Under the pieces are notes generated by a model that was given only the letters and a program-made list of their open reading frames with translations, had not been told where the DNA came from and did no database searches. DNA of 64,000 nt from Neoceratodus forsteri. Lineage: Eukaryota > Chordata > Ceratodontiformes > Ceratodontidae. This document shows, piece by piece, positions 10,830-22,659 of the stretch. The stretch covers positions 432,580,501 through 432,644,500 of the forward strand of contig CM028129.1 in assembly GCA_016271365.2 (NCBI GenBank), in the 5' to 3' direction. The translations under genes and the position numbers were made by a program. How positions within the stretch are numbered: the first letter of the stretch is position 1; each line of letters starts with the position of its first letter.

Positions 10830-11760
10830 GATGGATAAAGAAGCATAGCTCTGCACACCACAGTAGGCTTGGGTCCCTGACCCACAGCACAGATGGCAGA
10901 GATGGCATGGAGGATGGACAAGAGCAAAATCTAGTCCTCATCAAGCTAGACAGAATCTTGTCTGCTATTCATCGTTTAGAAACATCTATGGCAGACGTAA
11001 AAGCAGATCTAAAAAAAGATGGATGTTTACACCACATTTAATGAAACGGCAGTTAGGGAGCTCACAGAAAAGGTGGGAATACATGACCAGGCTATGTTAT
11101 ATTTGCTCAACTGAGAACAAGAGCTCCAAGCCAGGACTGACAACCAAGAAAACAGGGCACACAATAACAATTTTTGGATTCACTATGTCCCACAGGACAT
11201 GGAAAAACTTTACCTGCAATGGAGGACTTTGTGGAGCATGTTCTGCATTCTGTTTTAAAAATTCCTGATACCACCTCCTTAGCCATGGAATGTGTGCACC
11301 GATTGCTTTTATAAAAGCTGTAAGATCAAGAGGCATGACCCTGCTCTATTGTTGTATGAATGCTAGAATTCCCCAAAAGACAACTGATTCTTTAAACGGC
11401 CTGGAAAAATAGAAAACTCCTTCTGGATGGTCATTGTGTTTTTTTTATCAAGACTTCTTGGATCTACTTAATGAAAAACATAAAGCCATTTGGGATATCA
11501 TCATATAGGCTAGAGACAAAAATGTCCGAATTCAACTAAATTACGCAGCTAGGCTATGACTTTTCATTGATTCTGGTCCCCGGTCCTTTGATTCTCTACA
11601 TGAAATGGCACCAACACTTTGTAAATTGAGCATCAAATGCCATGAATTTGAAATGGAAACCTTAGAACATCAACTTTCCCTGACGGCATGGCGGAGAGCA
11701 GGTCGGCCGAAGAAAGTGAACCTGACCACAGGAATGATACCAGGATATCTCCAAGCAGAC
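10830..11760 (+). pseudogene. L1 ORF1 remnant
   Basis: L1 ORF1 encodes a trimeric coiled-coil RNA-binding chaperone. Across shifted frames one reads LIKLDRILSAIHRLETSMA, then a coiled-coil-like stretch with AVRELTEKVGIHDQA, a segment with ARTDNQENRAHNNNF matching the end of the coiled coil and start of the RRM, then DFVEHVLHSVLKIP and MECVHRL. Multiple stops and frame changes interrupt it. The order matches L1 ORF1, although no single frame exceeds about 95 codons. Confidence 0.65.
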
Positions 11761-11899
11761 CTGCGCACACTATTAGAGGCAGAGTCCCATCTTCTAAACA
11801 AGCAAATCATGGCTGAAGAGATTAGTAATGCAGGGCAGTTTCTACTGATTGATTCACCCAGCTACATTAATTGTGACAATCTGTATTCTTAATTGACAG

Positions 11900-13860
11900 T
11901 GTGTTCTGTGTAGCTCTTACCAGCCTCCCTGTTTTCCCTTTGCTTCCTTTTAATGGATGCCACATATTAAGACTGATAAAGCAGCTCTGTATAGTTTCAC
12001 TCTTAAAGGTTTTTTTTAACAAATGTGGTGGCTGCCTAACTAGACCACTGAGTAACATGCAAATTTACATAATTTTTGTTGGGTCCCTATACACAGGTAA
12101 GCCTTGTTCTCTGAGGTGGAGTAATTCTTATAGGCTGAAATGAGGGGCCATGGATGTAATGGTTATTCTGGAACTTCCCTGATTGACAGCAGAGCAGGCT
12201 TTTCAGAGCAGTTGCTCACCCTCTCACCCCCATGAACCGAGTGTTTCATATCAAGGGACATGTACCATCAACATTTATCAGGGCACCCTGTTCGAGACAA
12301 AAATGGGGCTGTGAAAGTGTGATTTAACACTGGGGGTGTACGGGGGCTTCTGACTCAGGGGCCATGCATCTGCTTTTCCCTTGGCTCAATGAATACAAAG
12401 CCTGGCAATGAAAGACTGCCTTATGTGCTTTTTACCTATATATAACAGTTTGACCCCTGACACTTCCTGAAGCTCTGCACTGAACTTATATTATGGGTAA
12501 TCTACTTCCTCTATCTATAGGGGACGTCATCTGGATTTACAGTGTAGCCCTACTTTTCTTTTTTTTTGTTTCTTAAAGTAAGGGCTAGGGATGAGGGCAC
12601 CTGCGCTGGAAGCTAGGAGATTTAACCATGGTCGGCCGCACGAGCCCACAGTGCCATTCCCAAATAGCGCAGAGTTAAAATATTGAAATGGAATTTGCTC
12701 TGAAATTAGCAAATTGGCTATACTTATGGCATTCCTACTAGTTTGTGGGGAACCCCTACAACACAAATTGGTGACTCAGGGGTTAAGCATCATGCAATGA
12801 AGAATAACTGAAGTGGGGGCAATGGGGAGGTACTGACTCCCCCCAGGGTTCGGAAGACAATGGGATTCCACTGAGTACTTTTTTTTTCTTCTTCTCCATT
12901 TGATGTACTGCTGTAGCTCTGGATCTCCACTGTCGGTCAACAGGGAAAAAGGCAGGGGAGAACTGGAATACAAAGATCTTTGCAATGTAAAAAGCCTCCT
13001 TTATATGATACTGACTTTCTACACCTATGGTGGGTGCCATCTCAATTTATAGAGTAGCCCTTACTTTTTAAGAGAGTAATGTGTGATACTCAAGAGGGCA
13101 ATAAATATGCCAGCACCTATGATTTGAGAGGTAGCCATCCACAGAATAAACTGCCCTGAAGGCATAGATTTTAAGGTCTGATGCCAGACGATTCCTGAGG
13201 CTATGCAAGGGGCCTCTTCCATGTGCAGCCTACTGGGGATGGAGGCAGCTGTACTGGCATGCTTACTTGACCTTGGTCAACCTCTCGAGCTCATTGCCTT
13301 ATTCTAGAGAAGCACAAGGTAAGAACTCTGGCAAGGGAATATAACTGGCAGCACTCAGGGTGACCATAATTATAACAACACTAGTGGTTTGGGCGGAAAT
13401 CCTTCGCAGGATGAACTGCCCAAAATGGGGCTCAGACTAGTGAATGAGGTTTGGCTGAAGCAGGGGTGCCTGAAGGGTGTTTTATCAGCACCATCTGGAT
13501 CATTTTCTTTATTTTCTATATTATCCTGCCACTGGATCTGCGCTGTCTGTTGGTGGGGGGGGGGCAATAATCTAAAACACTTTTTTTTCAATGTGATTGC
13601 TACACAGTACATGACTGTGATGACAAGGTTTTCGGGCATTCCTACTGTTTTTTTTTGTCTGTGGCTCGGGGGTTCAGTTTGGCTTTTACATCAGTCCAAG
13701 ACATATAGCGGTCTATCCACTAGGCCCTCACCCAAGCCCATTACTAACCCGCTTTTAGAAGTCAGGCTTGCTCCTCAACGTAAGCAACACAGCCAACTGA
13801 CTGTAATCTGCCTTCCCAAGGTTAGGCAGACATCTAACCACCTAGGATAATATCACGTAT
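11900..13860. repeat. 2-kb non-coding insert with a possible ~500-bp duplication
   Basis: No coding similarity was seen. Two blocks resemble each other about 500 bp apart: tacagtgtagccctac at 12539 and tatagagtagcccttac at 13050, each following a gtcatctgg or gtgccatct block. A second pair is ggcattcctactagtttg near 12728 and ggcattcctactgttttt near 13634. It may be an insertion or a long L1 inter-ORF spacer. Confidence 0.4.
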
Positions 13861-14070
13861 ATCATTATGTATTACCTATCAATGTATATAGTTACACCTG
13901 TTGTACAGTCTGTTGATTTACATTGTTCTTTTTCTCTGTTTCTTTTGTATTTCTGGGGCAACAATTCTGAAATGTATACTAACTGGGATTTGGTGGAGTT
14001 CCACAAAATTGGTATCTGTGGAGAATGGTATCTGCGTAGGATTCATGGCGATTTTTATATTTCATAATAA

Positions 14071-14410
14071 ATGGTGTCACTAAATTTAGTTTCCCCACAA
14101 AGAATTGACTCAGTGGTTAAGAGGATGAAGATTCTTACACATTTTAAACAACTTAATTGTGATATAGGAGTCTTGCAGGAGACCAGACTCTCAGACACCA
14201 AACATTTGAAACTTTGCAGGATGTGGGTGGGTCGAGTGATTTCTGCCTCCCATGACTCAGGTAAACAGGCAGGGGTAGCCATTCTACTTTGCAAAAATAT
14301 CCCGTTAGATATTTTGCACATGGAACAGCTAGAAAATGGTACAATAGTTATGTTTTCTGGAGCGATTTTTGGTGACAAAATACACCTCATAAATGTACGT
14401 AGGAGGGGAA
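14071..14410 (+). pseudogene. L1 ORF2 endonuclease, N-terminal part
   Basis: The frame from 14071 begins MVSLNLVSPQRIDSVVKRMK and continues to DIGVLQETRLSD, the conserved LQET motif with the metal-binding glutamate of the APE-like endonuclease. It then runs through KQAGVAILLCKN to HLINV, where the YAPN motif would come. At about 14400 the sequence jumps directly to RT motif C, so the rest of the nuclease and the first half of the RT are missing. The part present is almost stop-free. Confidence 0.75.
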
Positions 14411-15240
14411 GAGAATCAAATTTCCCTTTATGCTGGTGACACAATATTGTATTTGAATGATCCAGTTCATACCTTCCCTGTGCTGCAACAAATTCTGTCA
14501 GAATGTAATGTGGTCTCAGGTTTCAGAATTAATGACAGCAAAACTGAGGTAGTTCTCCTTAGTGGAACACAAACCCCGGAGCTCCGAAGTCTGATTCCAT
14601 ACAAATGGGTCACTACGCAGATTTGTTGTCTTGGTATTTATATCCCAGTAGGACTAAACGAGTCATATCAAGCTAATTATAGTAGCTTGATCACAGAAAT
14701 TAAAATGGATCTTAATCGGTGGGAATTGCTCCTTCTGTCTTTATTCATGAAAATTGACACAATTTATACGACCGTGTTACCACAATTTTTATTCCTTTTT
14801 CAAACTCTGCATCTAAAAGTCCCCAGTATGGATTGGAAGAAAATTAATAAAGCACTTCACCACTTTCTGAGGTATTAAAAAAGCACATACTAAACAGAGT
14901 GACATGCAGTGACCAAAATCAGAAAGTGGAGCAGGACTTCCAAACTTAAAACTATATTACCAGACGGCACAACTCTTGCCCTGGATAGAATATAAAAAAT
15001 ATATAAAGGAGGGAGTACAGACTGCTATGGAAATTGGCAGTAATGTTGGGACATCCCCACTAGAGATCTTTGATGCTCCATTACAAAACATCACAGCACA
15101 CACAGCCTCAAATCCATGGCTTAAACAATTATATACTACATGGGGACTGGTTCGAAGATACCCAGTCTTACTCATTCAATTACCCATCACAGTCTAATAG
15201 AAAACAGCTTACAGTTTCACCCTCCTAGAACAGATGCAAC
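14411..15240 (+). pseudogene. L1 ORF2 RT, C-terminal half with mutated active site
   Basis: The frame reads ISLYAGDTILYLNDP (YAGD at 14429-14440), then SGFRINDSKTEVVLLS, CLGIYIP and a thumb-like region, continuing with frame changes to about 15240. Compared with the L1 consensus YADD, the first aspartate has become glycine, which would abolish catalysis. The segment joins the endonuclease across a deletion of the RT fingers and palm. Confidence 0.75.
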
Positions 15241-15248
15241 GTTTAAGC

Positions 15249-15802
15249 ATTGGAATAATAATAATAATAATAAAAATGTATTTGTTTAAGCGCCTTTCAA
15301 ATTTCAAGGCGCTGTACAATTCATATAAAAACAAAACACAATACATACAATATAAAATCAAGAAAGTAACGAAAATGCTTTCCCCCATAAAAAAGTCTTA
15401 AGTGTCTGCTTAAAACTGCCCACCATCCTGCACTCCCAAAGCTGATGGGACAGAGAATTCCAGAGGGTAGGTGCCACAAACCCAAAGGTACGTGCACCAG
15501 ATGACTTTAGGTTAACCCGCGGAATCTCCAGCAACCCCTCATCAGCCGAGTGGAGCTGTCACAAAGGGGTGTAAGGAACCAGGAGCTCTTTCAAGTAATC
15601 GGGACCCAATCCGTGTAGGGCTTTGTAAGTCAAAAGGCCTACTTTAAAGGTGATCCACCACTCTATAGGTAGCCAGTGCAGATCGTGCAGCACAGGGGTA
15701 ATATGAGATCTTCTAAATGCCCCAGTCAACAAACGTGCTGTCGCATTCTGCGCTAGCTGTAAGTGGTGGGTATGAACCCTAGAAAGCCCTATGTAAAGGC
15801 AG
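15249..15802 (-). mobile_element. L2-type LINE 3' fragment inside L1-a (minus)
   Basis: On the minus strand the frame reads LAQNATARLLTGAF, HITPVLHDLHWLPIEW, KVGLLTYKALHGLGPDYL and LWNSLSHQL, the C-terminal domain of L2-type ORF2. It ends in a 3' tail with AAGGCGCTTAAACAAATAC and (ATT)n. A similar protein tail occurs at 47447-47872. The 8-bp gtttaagc at 15241-15248 and 15803-15810 is a candidate TSD. One in-frame stop is visible. Confidence 0.75.
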
Positions 15803-15810
15803 GGTTTAAG

Positions 15811-16680
15811 CTGCTTTTCACATTTTCTGCAGAATGAGAATTTTAAAACTTTTGTTCACATGCAGAGGGAATTTCATAGAAGAAGGTCAGATTTTTTCAA
15901 CTACTTACAGGTCACCTCTTTTCAGGGAATAGACTTGGAGCCCTTCAACAATATCTCCATCCATTAACAGAGATAATTGAAAGGGCTGGGGAGGATGCCA
16001 TCCCAAATAAACATATTTCCAACATGATACAAGGCTACTTGCGGGGGGGGGGATCTGCATCCTCACTGAATGTTCATACCGCATTGGAGGCGGAAATGGT
16101 TGCACTCACCCCCCAAGAGTGGAACACAATTTGGTACAGAGTCTGCCACACTTCAGCCTCTAACGACTGGTGAGAATTTCACTGGAAAGTAATATCTCAG
16201 TATTTCCTAGCTCCATCCTACACACAACATTATTCTAGAGCTCATAATGATAAATGTTGGAGAAGATGGGGTGGAACAGGCACTCCTTTTCACATTTTTT
16301 GGAAATGTCCTATTCTTTTCTGGTGAAGCTTGATCCTAAGCTGGGACAGATAACAGGCACTATGGCCCCTCTTGGCTACAAAGCACTGTTCTTGGGACTG
16401 TGGTTTCCTGTCTGCCAATCCATCAAAAGGTCTTCTTAGGTATTTTATTGGTGGCTGCCTGTAAGTCTCTCACTAAACGCTGGCTCTCCCCATCATGCGC
16501 TACCGTGCAGGACTGGATGGCCCTGGTCAAAAATATTTTCAAATGAAGAAATTAACAGCCGACTTACAGCTTCAAACAGAACGGTGTCTGGGAGTCTGGT
16601 TACCCTTCAAGAATTTAGTAGAAGAACTGGAGGGCAGATCAGTACTGTTCCAACAGGCAGAAGGTTATTGATATACCTAA
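15811..16680 (+). pseudogene. L1 ORF2 C-terminal region
   Basis: Short frames after the LINE insertion resemble the end of L1 ORF2. The clearest is about 16250-16325, reading CWRRWGGTGTPFHIFWKCP, which matches the conserved L1 C-terminal cysteine motif (C..C...GT..H..W.C) with the second cysteine lost. Stops and frame changes are frequent. Confidence 0.6.
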
Positions 16681-16900
16681 CTCTAAAAGTGATCTGAAAC
16701 CAATCCCAAATGTCTTATTGGTAGGACAGCCCTAACTGTAATAATTTTAAATCAGAATGTCGTCCCATTGACAGTTTAATTTTATATTTCTGTTCTCATG
16801 CTACTTTATTAGGCCTAGTAGTCATACTTGTATACTTTGGCAATCAAACCTCTTAATAGACTTCTCAATGACCTTATTCACTGTAATAAGATGAATTTTA

Positions 16901-17084
16901 GATGTAGCTCTTCGGTTTAGAGCATTACTTCTCAGACGTTGTCATAGTGAGCCTCCCCAAGCCATGGAAAATATCTTGAGCCTCCCATAACTATTGAAAG
17001 AATCCTGAGCCTTCCCATAAAAAAATAGCATACTTTGCACAGTACAGACTTCTTTGAGTAGTTTGCCGTTATCTTATTCAGCTT
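16901..17084. other. no feature recognised
   Basis: A diverged internal repeat of gagcctcccca/gagccttccca (16951-17020) is seen. Nothing codes. Confidence 0.4.
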
Positions 17085-17560
17085 ATTGTAACCCCCTGTA
17101 ACTCCGCTCCCCAGGAAAGCCTACTTGTTCCACTATCTTGACTCTTGAACAACTGTTACCCCTTGTTGCAACACCTTCAAGGCTCAAACTGTGTTCTCCG
17201 TCTGTTTCTTCTCTATCTGGAATACCCTTCCTACCCACCTCTCCTCCTCTTACCATGCTGTTAAGCAACTTTTCAGGGATCTTTCTGCTCCCTCCTGATC
17301 TTGCTACTAGTACCTCTCTGCTTAACTCTTGTATTTGGGCTGTTCTACTACCGGTCTAATTGGTCAGTTGTTACCTCTATTATTTGTTCATTGTTCCTTT
17401 TTGTTTGACTACCGTTCATTTTGTATTGCTTGATTGTTTTAACTTTTGAATTGTATTCACTCCCTGCACTTCCCCGGGTACACCTGAAATGTGCCTTGGC
17501 TCAGTGTGAGTTTCCTGGTCACCGATCTGTAAATTAATTTATAAATTCACCTACTATTAT
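17085..17560 (+). mobile_element. L2/CR1-group LINE 3' fragment, copy D
   Basis: A frame near 17190-17290 reads FSIWNTLPTHLSSS followed by AVKQLFRDL. This parallels IPQIWNALPAPIRHA of copy C at its C-terminus. The 3' UTR has the family's closing layout (ccccgggtacacctgaaatg, then gagtttcctggtcaccg), equivalent to ccccaggtcacatctggaat near 34800. The tail itself is degraded. Confidence 0.6.
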
Positions 17561-18049
17561 CCATTTTCAGTTTGCCTCATCTCTCCACAACAAAATAGCT
17601 AAAACTCACAATTTAAGTACACCACCTTTTCAGATTTGCTTAAGCCTCCCCTGAAACAACTTGGGGCCTCACCAGGGAGGCTGACCTCGTCACCTGAGAA
17701 ACTCTGATCTAGAGTACTATGCTCTTGTGTGTATCAGTTGAGACACAGATATAATGATAAGTAGTCTCAAATAATAAATGTTTTATTTCTCAAACAAAAA
17801 ACGGACAAATGATGACACTGGAGTCTCAAGGTTTTACTGGAATTTTATTTCTTCAAGTACTGAATTTGATATGGATTCACCTCTAAAAGAAATATTGCTT
17901 TCCAACAGGAAATAATGGACTATGTTTTTAACAGCAGTTCAGAAATAAACATCTGGATTACTGATGTTAAATATCTTATAGCCATGTTAAATTGTCATGT
18001 CAATGTCATGTATTTTACATGATTATGACAATAAAGAAGTTAAAAAAAC

Positions 18050-18590
18050 ACTTAGCATCTTGGTGCTACCACATTCACTGGCAGACTGTTCCACGGCTCC
18101 ACCACCCTTTCTGTAAAACAGAATTTCCTCACATCCCTCTCAAACCTTCCCCCCAGCCAGTTTCCACTCATGACCTCAGGTTCTTGACTCTGCACTCCTG
18201 CTACAGCGTTCCCCACAGTTTACCTTGTTTATTTCCTTCAGAAACTTGAAGGTCTCTATTATATCTCACCACCCTTCGTTGCTCTCCAGTAAGTACATAT
18301 TCAGTGCCTTCACACTATCTTCGTAAGATCTACCCTGTTGGCCTTGAATCATCTTGGTCACCCGTGTTGCACTGTCTCCAGTCTGTTCCTGTCTTTCCTT
18401 AGGTGAGCACTCCAGAACTCAGCACAGCATTCCAAGTGCAGCCTCACCAGTGACCTACATAAAAGTAGTAGTAGTACCTCCTTTTTCCTGATGTCAGTAC
18501 CCCCTGCCATTATACTCCAGCATCCTATTTGCCTTACTATATGCCTTGTTACATTGGCTTGGTGGCCCCCTCAAGTGTGCAGGAGAAAGA
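18050..18590 (-). mobile_element. CR1 3' fragment (minus)
   Basis: In reverse the sequence carries the CR1 ORF2 end and 3' UTR. The block ggcagactgttccacggctc corresponds to the RNSLPVEV-like coding tail seen at 52260. Further text such as ctccagtctgttcctg and cagcctcaccagtgacct corresponds to the final CR1 RT region. No open frame survives. Confidence 0.65.
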
Positions 18591-19221
18591 CAATGAAAAT
18601 TCTGCCCCTTTACAAGTGATGATCTATGGCATAGTCAGGTCATGTTTTTGTTTATACGACATCTGTTTACTAGCTATAATGCTTAGTGTGAAGATGTAAC
18701 CATTTCTCTTTGATATGAACTCCTGGCTTTGGTGCTGTACAGAGCTACTGCAGTGTTATTGGCTTTGTGAAAGATGTTCTCTGATTGCAATAGAACATGC
18801 TTTCAAGCAAGTTGGGTGCCAAGATAGCATGTTTATTGTTCACAATTTAGTATTATGAATTGGCTGCCGAAAATGAAAGAAGCTGATTGGCCGAGTGGTC
18901 TTTGAAGCCATGATGATATCCAACTACATACTCACAGCTTCAAAAAGCCTCCAGCCATCAGCCTTTTCACCCACAACAAACCAATCCAAGGGCAAATGGC
19001 AGCCAGACAGCCCACTGAAATCACAGTGGCTATGAGCAGTTCCTCACTCACAGTTTCAACAGCATCAGCCCGTGGCAGCACCGCGTGAATGGCAGCAACC
19101 GGTGAGTATTTTTTTTCTCCATAAAAGAAAACAAAACATGAAGCACAGACTCCCCCCCCCACTTTATATGTTGTCCAAATTTTCCCCCACGATCAGCCAC
19201 TCCTCTTTGCCTCTGACAGTG
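18591..19221. other. no gene recognised
   Basis: About 630 bp with no recognised domain or repeat. A C-run lies at 19152-19160. Confidence 0.4.
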
Positions 19222-19538
19222 CACTCGTGCTGCGAAATGACTTTTTTAACAGCTATAATCTGAACATACAAATCAGTTTCTGAGTTCAAGATGATGTCAA
19301 ATAACTAGTTTATTCCTTGAAATGGGGCTTTTTTTAGCTGAAAACCACTTTTCAAAATCTAAAAGTCGGACACTGATGCGCATGCTCGGAAACATGGCTT
19401 TAGTTTTTCAAAAGTGGATTCCAGCTAAAATAAGCCTTGTTTCAAGCAATAAACTAGTTTTTTGAGAGCAGGGTGAGCTCAGAAACTGTTTTTTATGTTC
19501 GGATAATAGTTGTTAAAAAGTAATTTTGCAGCATGCTC
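19222..19538. mobile_element. fold-back (palindromic) element, ~317 bp
   Basis: The left arm from 19222 and the reverse complement of the right arm ending at 19538 align almost throughout. Paired blocks include ctgcgaaatgacttttttaa with ctgcaaaattactttttaa, cagtttctgagttcaa with cagtttctgagctcac, aactagtttattccttgaa with aactagtttattgcttgaa, and agctgaaaaccacttttcaaa with agctggaatccacttttgaaa. The centre is near 19380, at gatgcgcatgctc. It has no coding capacity and is probably a MITE or fold-back transposon. I could not identify a TSD. Confidence 0.75.
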
Positions 19539-19833
19539 AACCACATTGGATCACCAGTGCAGTTCCTACTTGGGGATGCAAAACCTTTTCACCCCCTTCT
19601 AACAAGCAACTACAAATTAAAAAAACTGAAAAAAAGTCATTCAAGTACACACTGCCTGCTGGTTCCTCGTTGTACGAAGAAATCATAAGAACAACACCTA
19701 CTGCCAACAGCAAAAACTAAATGGACTATTTTCTATCAATGTATCCCTACACATTAGAAAATGTGTTATTAAAACATTTTATAAACTTTTTTTATATATT
19801 TTATTGAAACATATATGGGATCCAGCTCATAAT

Positions 19834-19979
19834 GGCAATAATGCACTCCAGAGTGTGGTATATAATGGGATAGCATCACTTCTCGGGTGTTGGATGCACT
19901 CGGCCTGCAATCTCGTGCCCAACCACCTGAGGCATGATGATATTCCATGATATACCACACTCAGTCGTGCATTATTGCT
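19834..19979. mobile_element. short palindromic MITE, 146 bp
   Basis: The two halves are reverse complements with mismatches: gcaataatgcac...gagtgtggtatat on the left equals the reverse of atataccacactc...gtgcattattgc on the right. The inner parts, tctcgggtgttggatgcac and gtgcccaaccacctgagg, also pair. No TSD is clear. Confidence 0.72.
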
Positions 19980-20215
19980 TAATTATACCTGTTGTATAAA
20001 TGTGTACATTTTTGCCTATTTCTTAAATTTCATGCATGTTCTATTATTGTATTTTTTCTATGTATTATGCATTTTGTATCTGTTTTGCTGTAATGTACTG
20101 TGTATTTTTTATGAGTTGTATCTTGTTCACTTTTTCCCCTTCCACCAGGTCTCTCCTGGAAATGAGCTTTGGCTTATTGTGCTTAACCTGGACATAACAT
20201 TTTAAATATGTAGTT
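19980..20215 (+). mobile_element. LINE 3' end fragment (plus)
   Basis: The T-rich 3' UTR closes with ccaccaggtctctcctggaa then gagctttggcttattgtgct. This is the same closing layout as copies A and C (ccccaggtc...ctggaatcgagc...gttgctcagt). The tail is degraded to aacattttaaat. Confidence 0.5.
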
Positions 20216-20840
20216 ATATAATGTACTGGAAGAAGGCTTTGGTGCAGTCTGCAGCTCCTACTGCTATCCTGATGCCAGCCCAATCTTGACTTTCTTTAAT
20301 CTTCTATTTTTGCTCCTACCTCAGTGGCAGCCTGGCAGGTCCTCTTTCAAAACCACCAAGTTGTATTTATAGTATTTGTTTCACCAGGAAAAGCTTTGTG
20401 TAGCAGTGCTCATTTACATGGAGGTCCTGATTAGGACAGGCAGCAGTATCTGCTGCCCATCCCAATAACAGCAAGTTTCCAACCCTCCTGACATGGCCAG
20501 TGGTCAATGTAACCCTTGTAGTGGGGACCAACCAACATTCATGTGTGCACATTGATTGAGGACAGTCTTATACAGGAGAGTGAGGTCAGAAGGGAAAGCT
20601 GAGGACAAGTAGGACAGCCCATTGAGACATCAGTGAGGGAAGTCTTCATCAGCCTGTCTGTAGTCAAACCATTTTTTTTTCTGATTTTTCATCTCTCTCA
20701 CTATGCCAGCAGTTAACAGGACTTGCATAGTGCTCCCATCATAGAAATGCTCTGAGAGCATCCCACCCCATGTGTTCTGCCTTGAATCAACTAACCAGGG
20801 GACTTTTGGGCAGTGGGATCAGCATCCCTCCTTCCCCAGA
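20216..20840. other. no gene recognised
   Basis: Roughly 600 bp without coding signal, tandem repeat or recognised element. Confidence 0.4.
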
Positions 20841-22300
20841 GTGGAGGGTTGTGAACCTGAGTCTCCAATTTGCAGAGTGACCCCCCATCACACTGCCATG
20901 AAGACAACTCACTCCTTAGCATTCTTAATTCTAGTCTTGTAGTCCCTCAGTACTGCTGTGTACAGTACTCCTGTTGATATCCTGTCAAAAGGGTGACTGA
21001 TATTGAGCAGCTCAAATATGAGCGACTCAATCTCAGCGCCAGTGTTGTGGGCTACCCTGAAAGGGTAGAGATGGGTGAAAAAGAAGCCAGTGAGGGTGAC
21101 TGGATCCACACCATGAGGGACAGAAAAGGAGGGAAGGTATGTGGGAGGCAGTGCAGTGAAAGGCTGCCGAGCTGGCTGTGTAGCGTGGTGGTGAGGGTGG
21201 CTGGCTATGGTTGGGAGGGTGCAGGGTTTGAGAAGGCACGAGTGTTTTTTGCCATCACGGCAGTTTTTGGTTTTTTTTACAAGTTCCCCCTGACATGCAC
21301 CCTTCTGGAGCTGAGAATCATTAGTTAGGGGTGCAGGGCTCGAAGCCCCCCACATAAACAGAAATCCGTGTTGGCACTGTTGTTTTTGTCACGAGTGTAC
21401 ATCGCTGTTTTTACTTTCGGTGATATACACTCACTCTAATGTAATCGCCATTATGACATTGACCCCTCCTACCTAGACTGGATGTGACCTGTCCTTCCAG
21501 TGGTCATAGACTTTCATTTTGTTCAGTATCATTTGCCTTAGATCCCTGTTGTGCCGGGGGGAGGTGTAATTTCTTGGCACTGTTTTCCCCTTATTGCTTA
21601 CAGAAATGAAGATCTCTGCAGCTGCTTTCAAACACCTTCTTTTTTGTTTTAATGTGCCTTCGTGCCCACCTGCACTCCTCTCCCTCGGGCCACTGATGCC
21701 ACCCCTGCTACCTGCCAGACTCACCCTCACATTTCCAGCATCCACCAAAGTCCTCCTGCAGCCTTCCATCTTCTGGGCCAGCTTGTCCCTGCCAGGGTCT
21801 TCTCTGTCGGTCGTGGGTGGGAAGACACCTGGAGCCTCCCGCCTTCCTCCAGTTAGCCAGCTTGTTCCTCCCAGGGGCCTCCCCACTGACTAAAGGAGAA
21901 GCGAACACACTAGATGGAGGCTGATGGGCAACATGGTGCTGGTGCACTGGGGGTCGGTTGGTGTGGGAGGTACTTCACAGCCATCATCCAGTGTGCCTTG
22001 GTTTGGCAGTTTTCCTCCTTTTCACCCTGTCCCCCCCCACCCACAAGACACGTACACTATTGTCAGCCCAGGGAGGGAGTGCCCCATGGTGCGAGTTCAC
22101 CCACGCCATCAACAGTACCACCACATGCCTCCACCAGAAGCTGCTGCAGAGTGATACAGCATTCACCTTCCCTCGGGGATGAGAGCATCCATTGGATGCT
22201 CTGGATCCTTCCTGCTAGCCTCCACTCCTGATGCCCCAGGCTAGGGGTGCAAACCCAGGTCACCAGCATGCCAGAGTGATCCCCTATCGCTCAACACCAA
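20841..22300. repeat. cluster of tRNA-like SINE heads
   Basis: B-box-like blocks appear at about 20843-20855 (minus, GGTTCACAACCC), 21225-21240 (plus, GGGTTTGAGAAGG), 21328-21341 (plus, GGGCTCGAAGCCCC) and 22247-22259 (minus, GGGTTTGCACCCC). Each has a plausible but diverged A-box 30-45 nt away. The overlapping open frames here are GC-rich and show no domain. I read the region as several old tRNA-derived SINEs, but cannot delimit them. Confidence 0.4.
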
Positions 22301-22640
22301 ACACCTTTATTTATGAACCCTACATGAGCTGTGCATTATCAGCCTTATGGGTCTTTAAGAAAATAGTAGTTTTAGAGAAAAAAGCGGCATATGGAACTGT
22401 ATTTTGATAAAATAAATATTTATTTAAGAGGCATAGGTGCCTACAGACATGCAAAACACTTCATTACCAGCTTTATCTAACTTCTCCAGTGGACTGCTCA
22501 TCAGGGCCCTCATCTTGGCAAAGTCTGCCTTTCTGCTGTTCAAGGTATAGGGTACATGGTACTCACTATTTAATAATGTAATACCTTAAGCAAAATGGGT
22601 GAAGAAAATAAATAAAAGTAACCCAGAATATGTTTGGGCC
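22301..22640. other. no gene recognised
   Basis: AT-rich sequence; nothing coding or repetitive recognised. Confidence 0.4.
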
Positions 22641-22659
22641 CAAAAAGTATATATATATA

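Larger units (their letters stand above)
10730..16900 (+). mobile_element. L1-type LINE, decayed copy (L1-a)
   Basis: Recognisable parts in order are an ORF1 remnant (about 10830-11760), a 2-kb stretch without LINE coding (11900-13860), the N-terminal ORF2 endonuclease (14071-14410), an internal deletion, the RT from its active site onward (14411-15240), a minus-strand LINE fragment (about 15249-15802) and the ORF2 C-terminal cysteine domain (about 16240-16330). The copy is far more decayed than L1-b. The 5' and 3' limits are approximate and no TSD was found. Confidence 0.7.
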
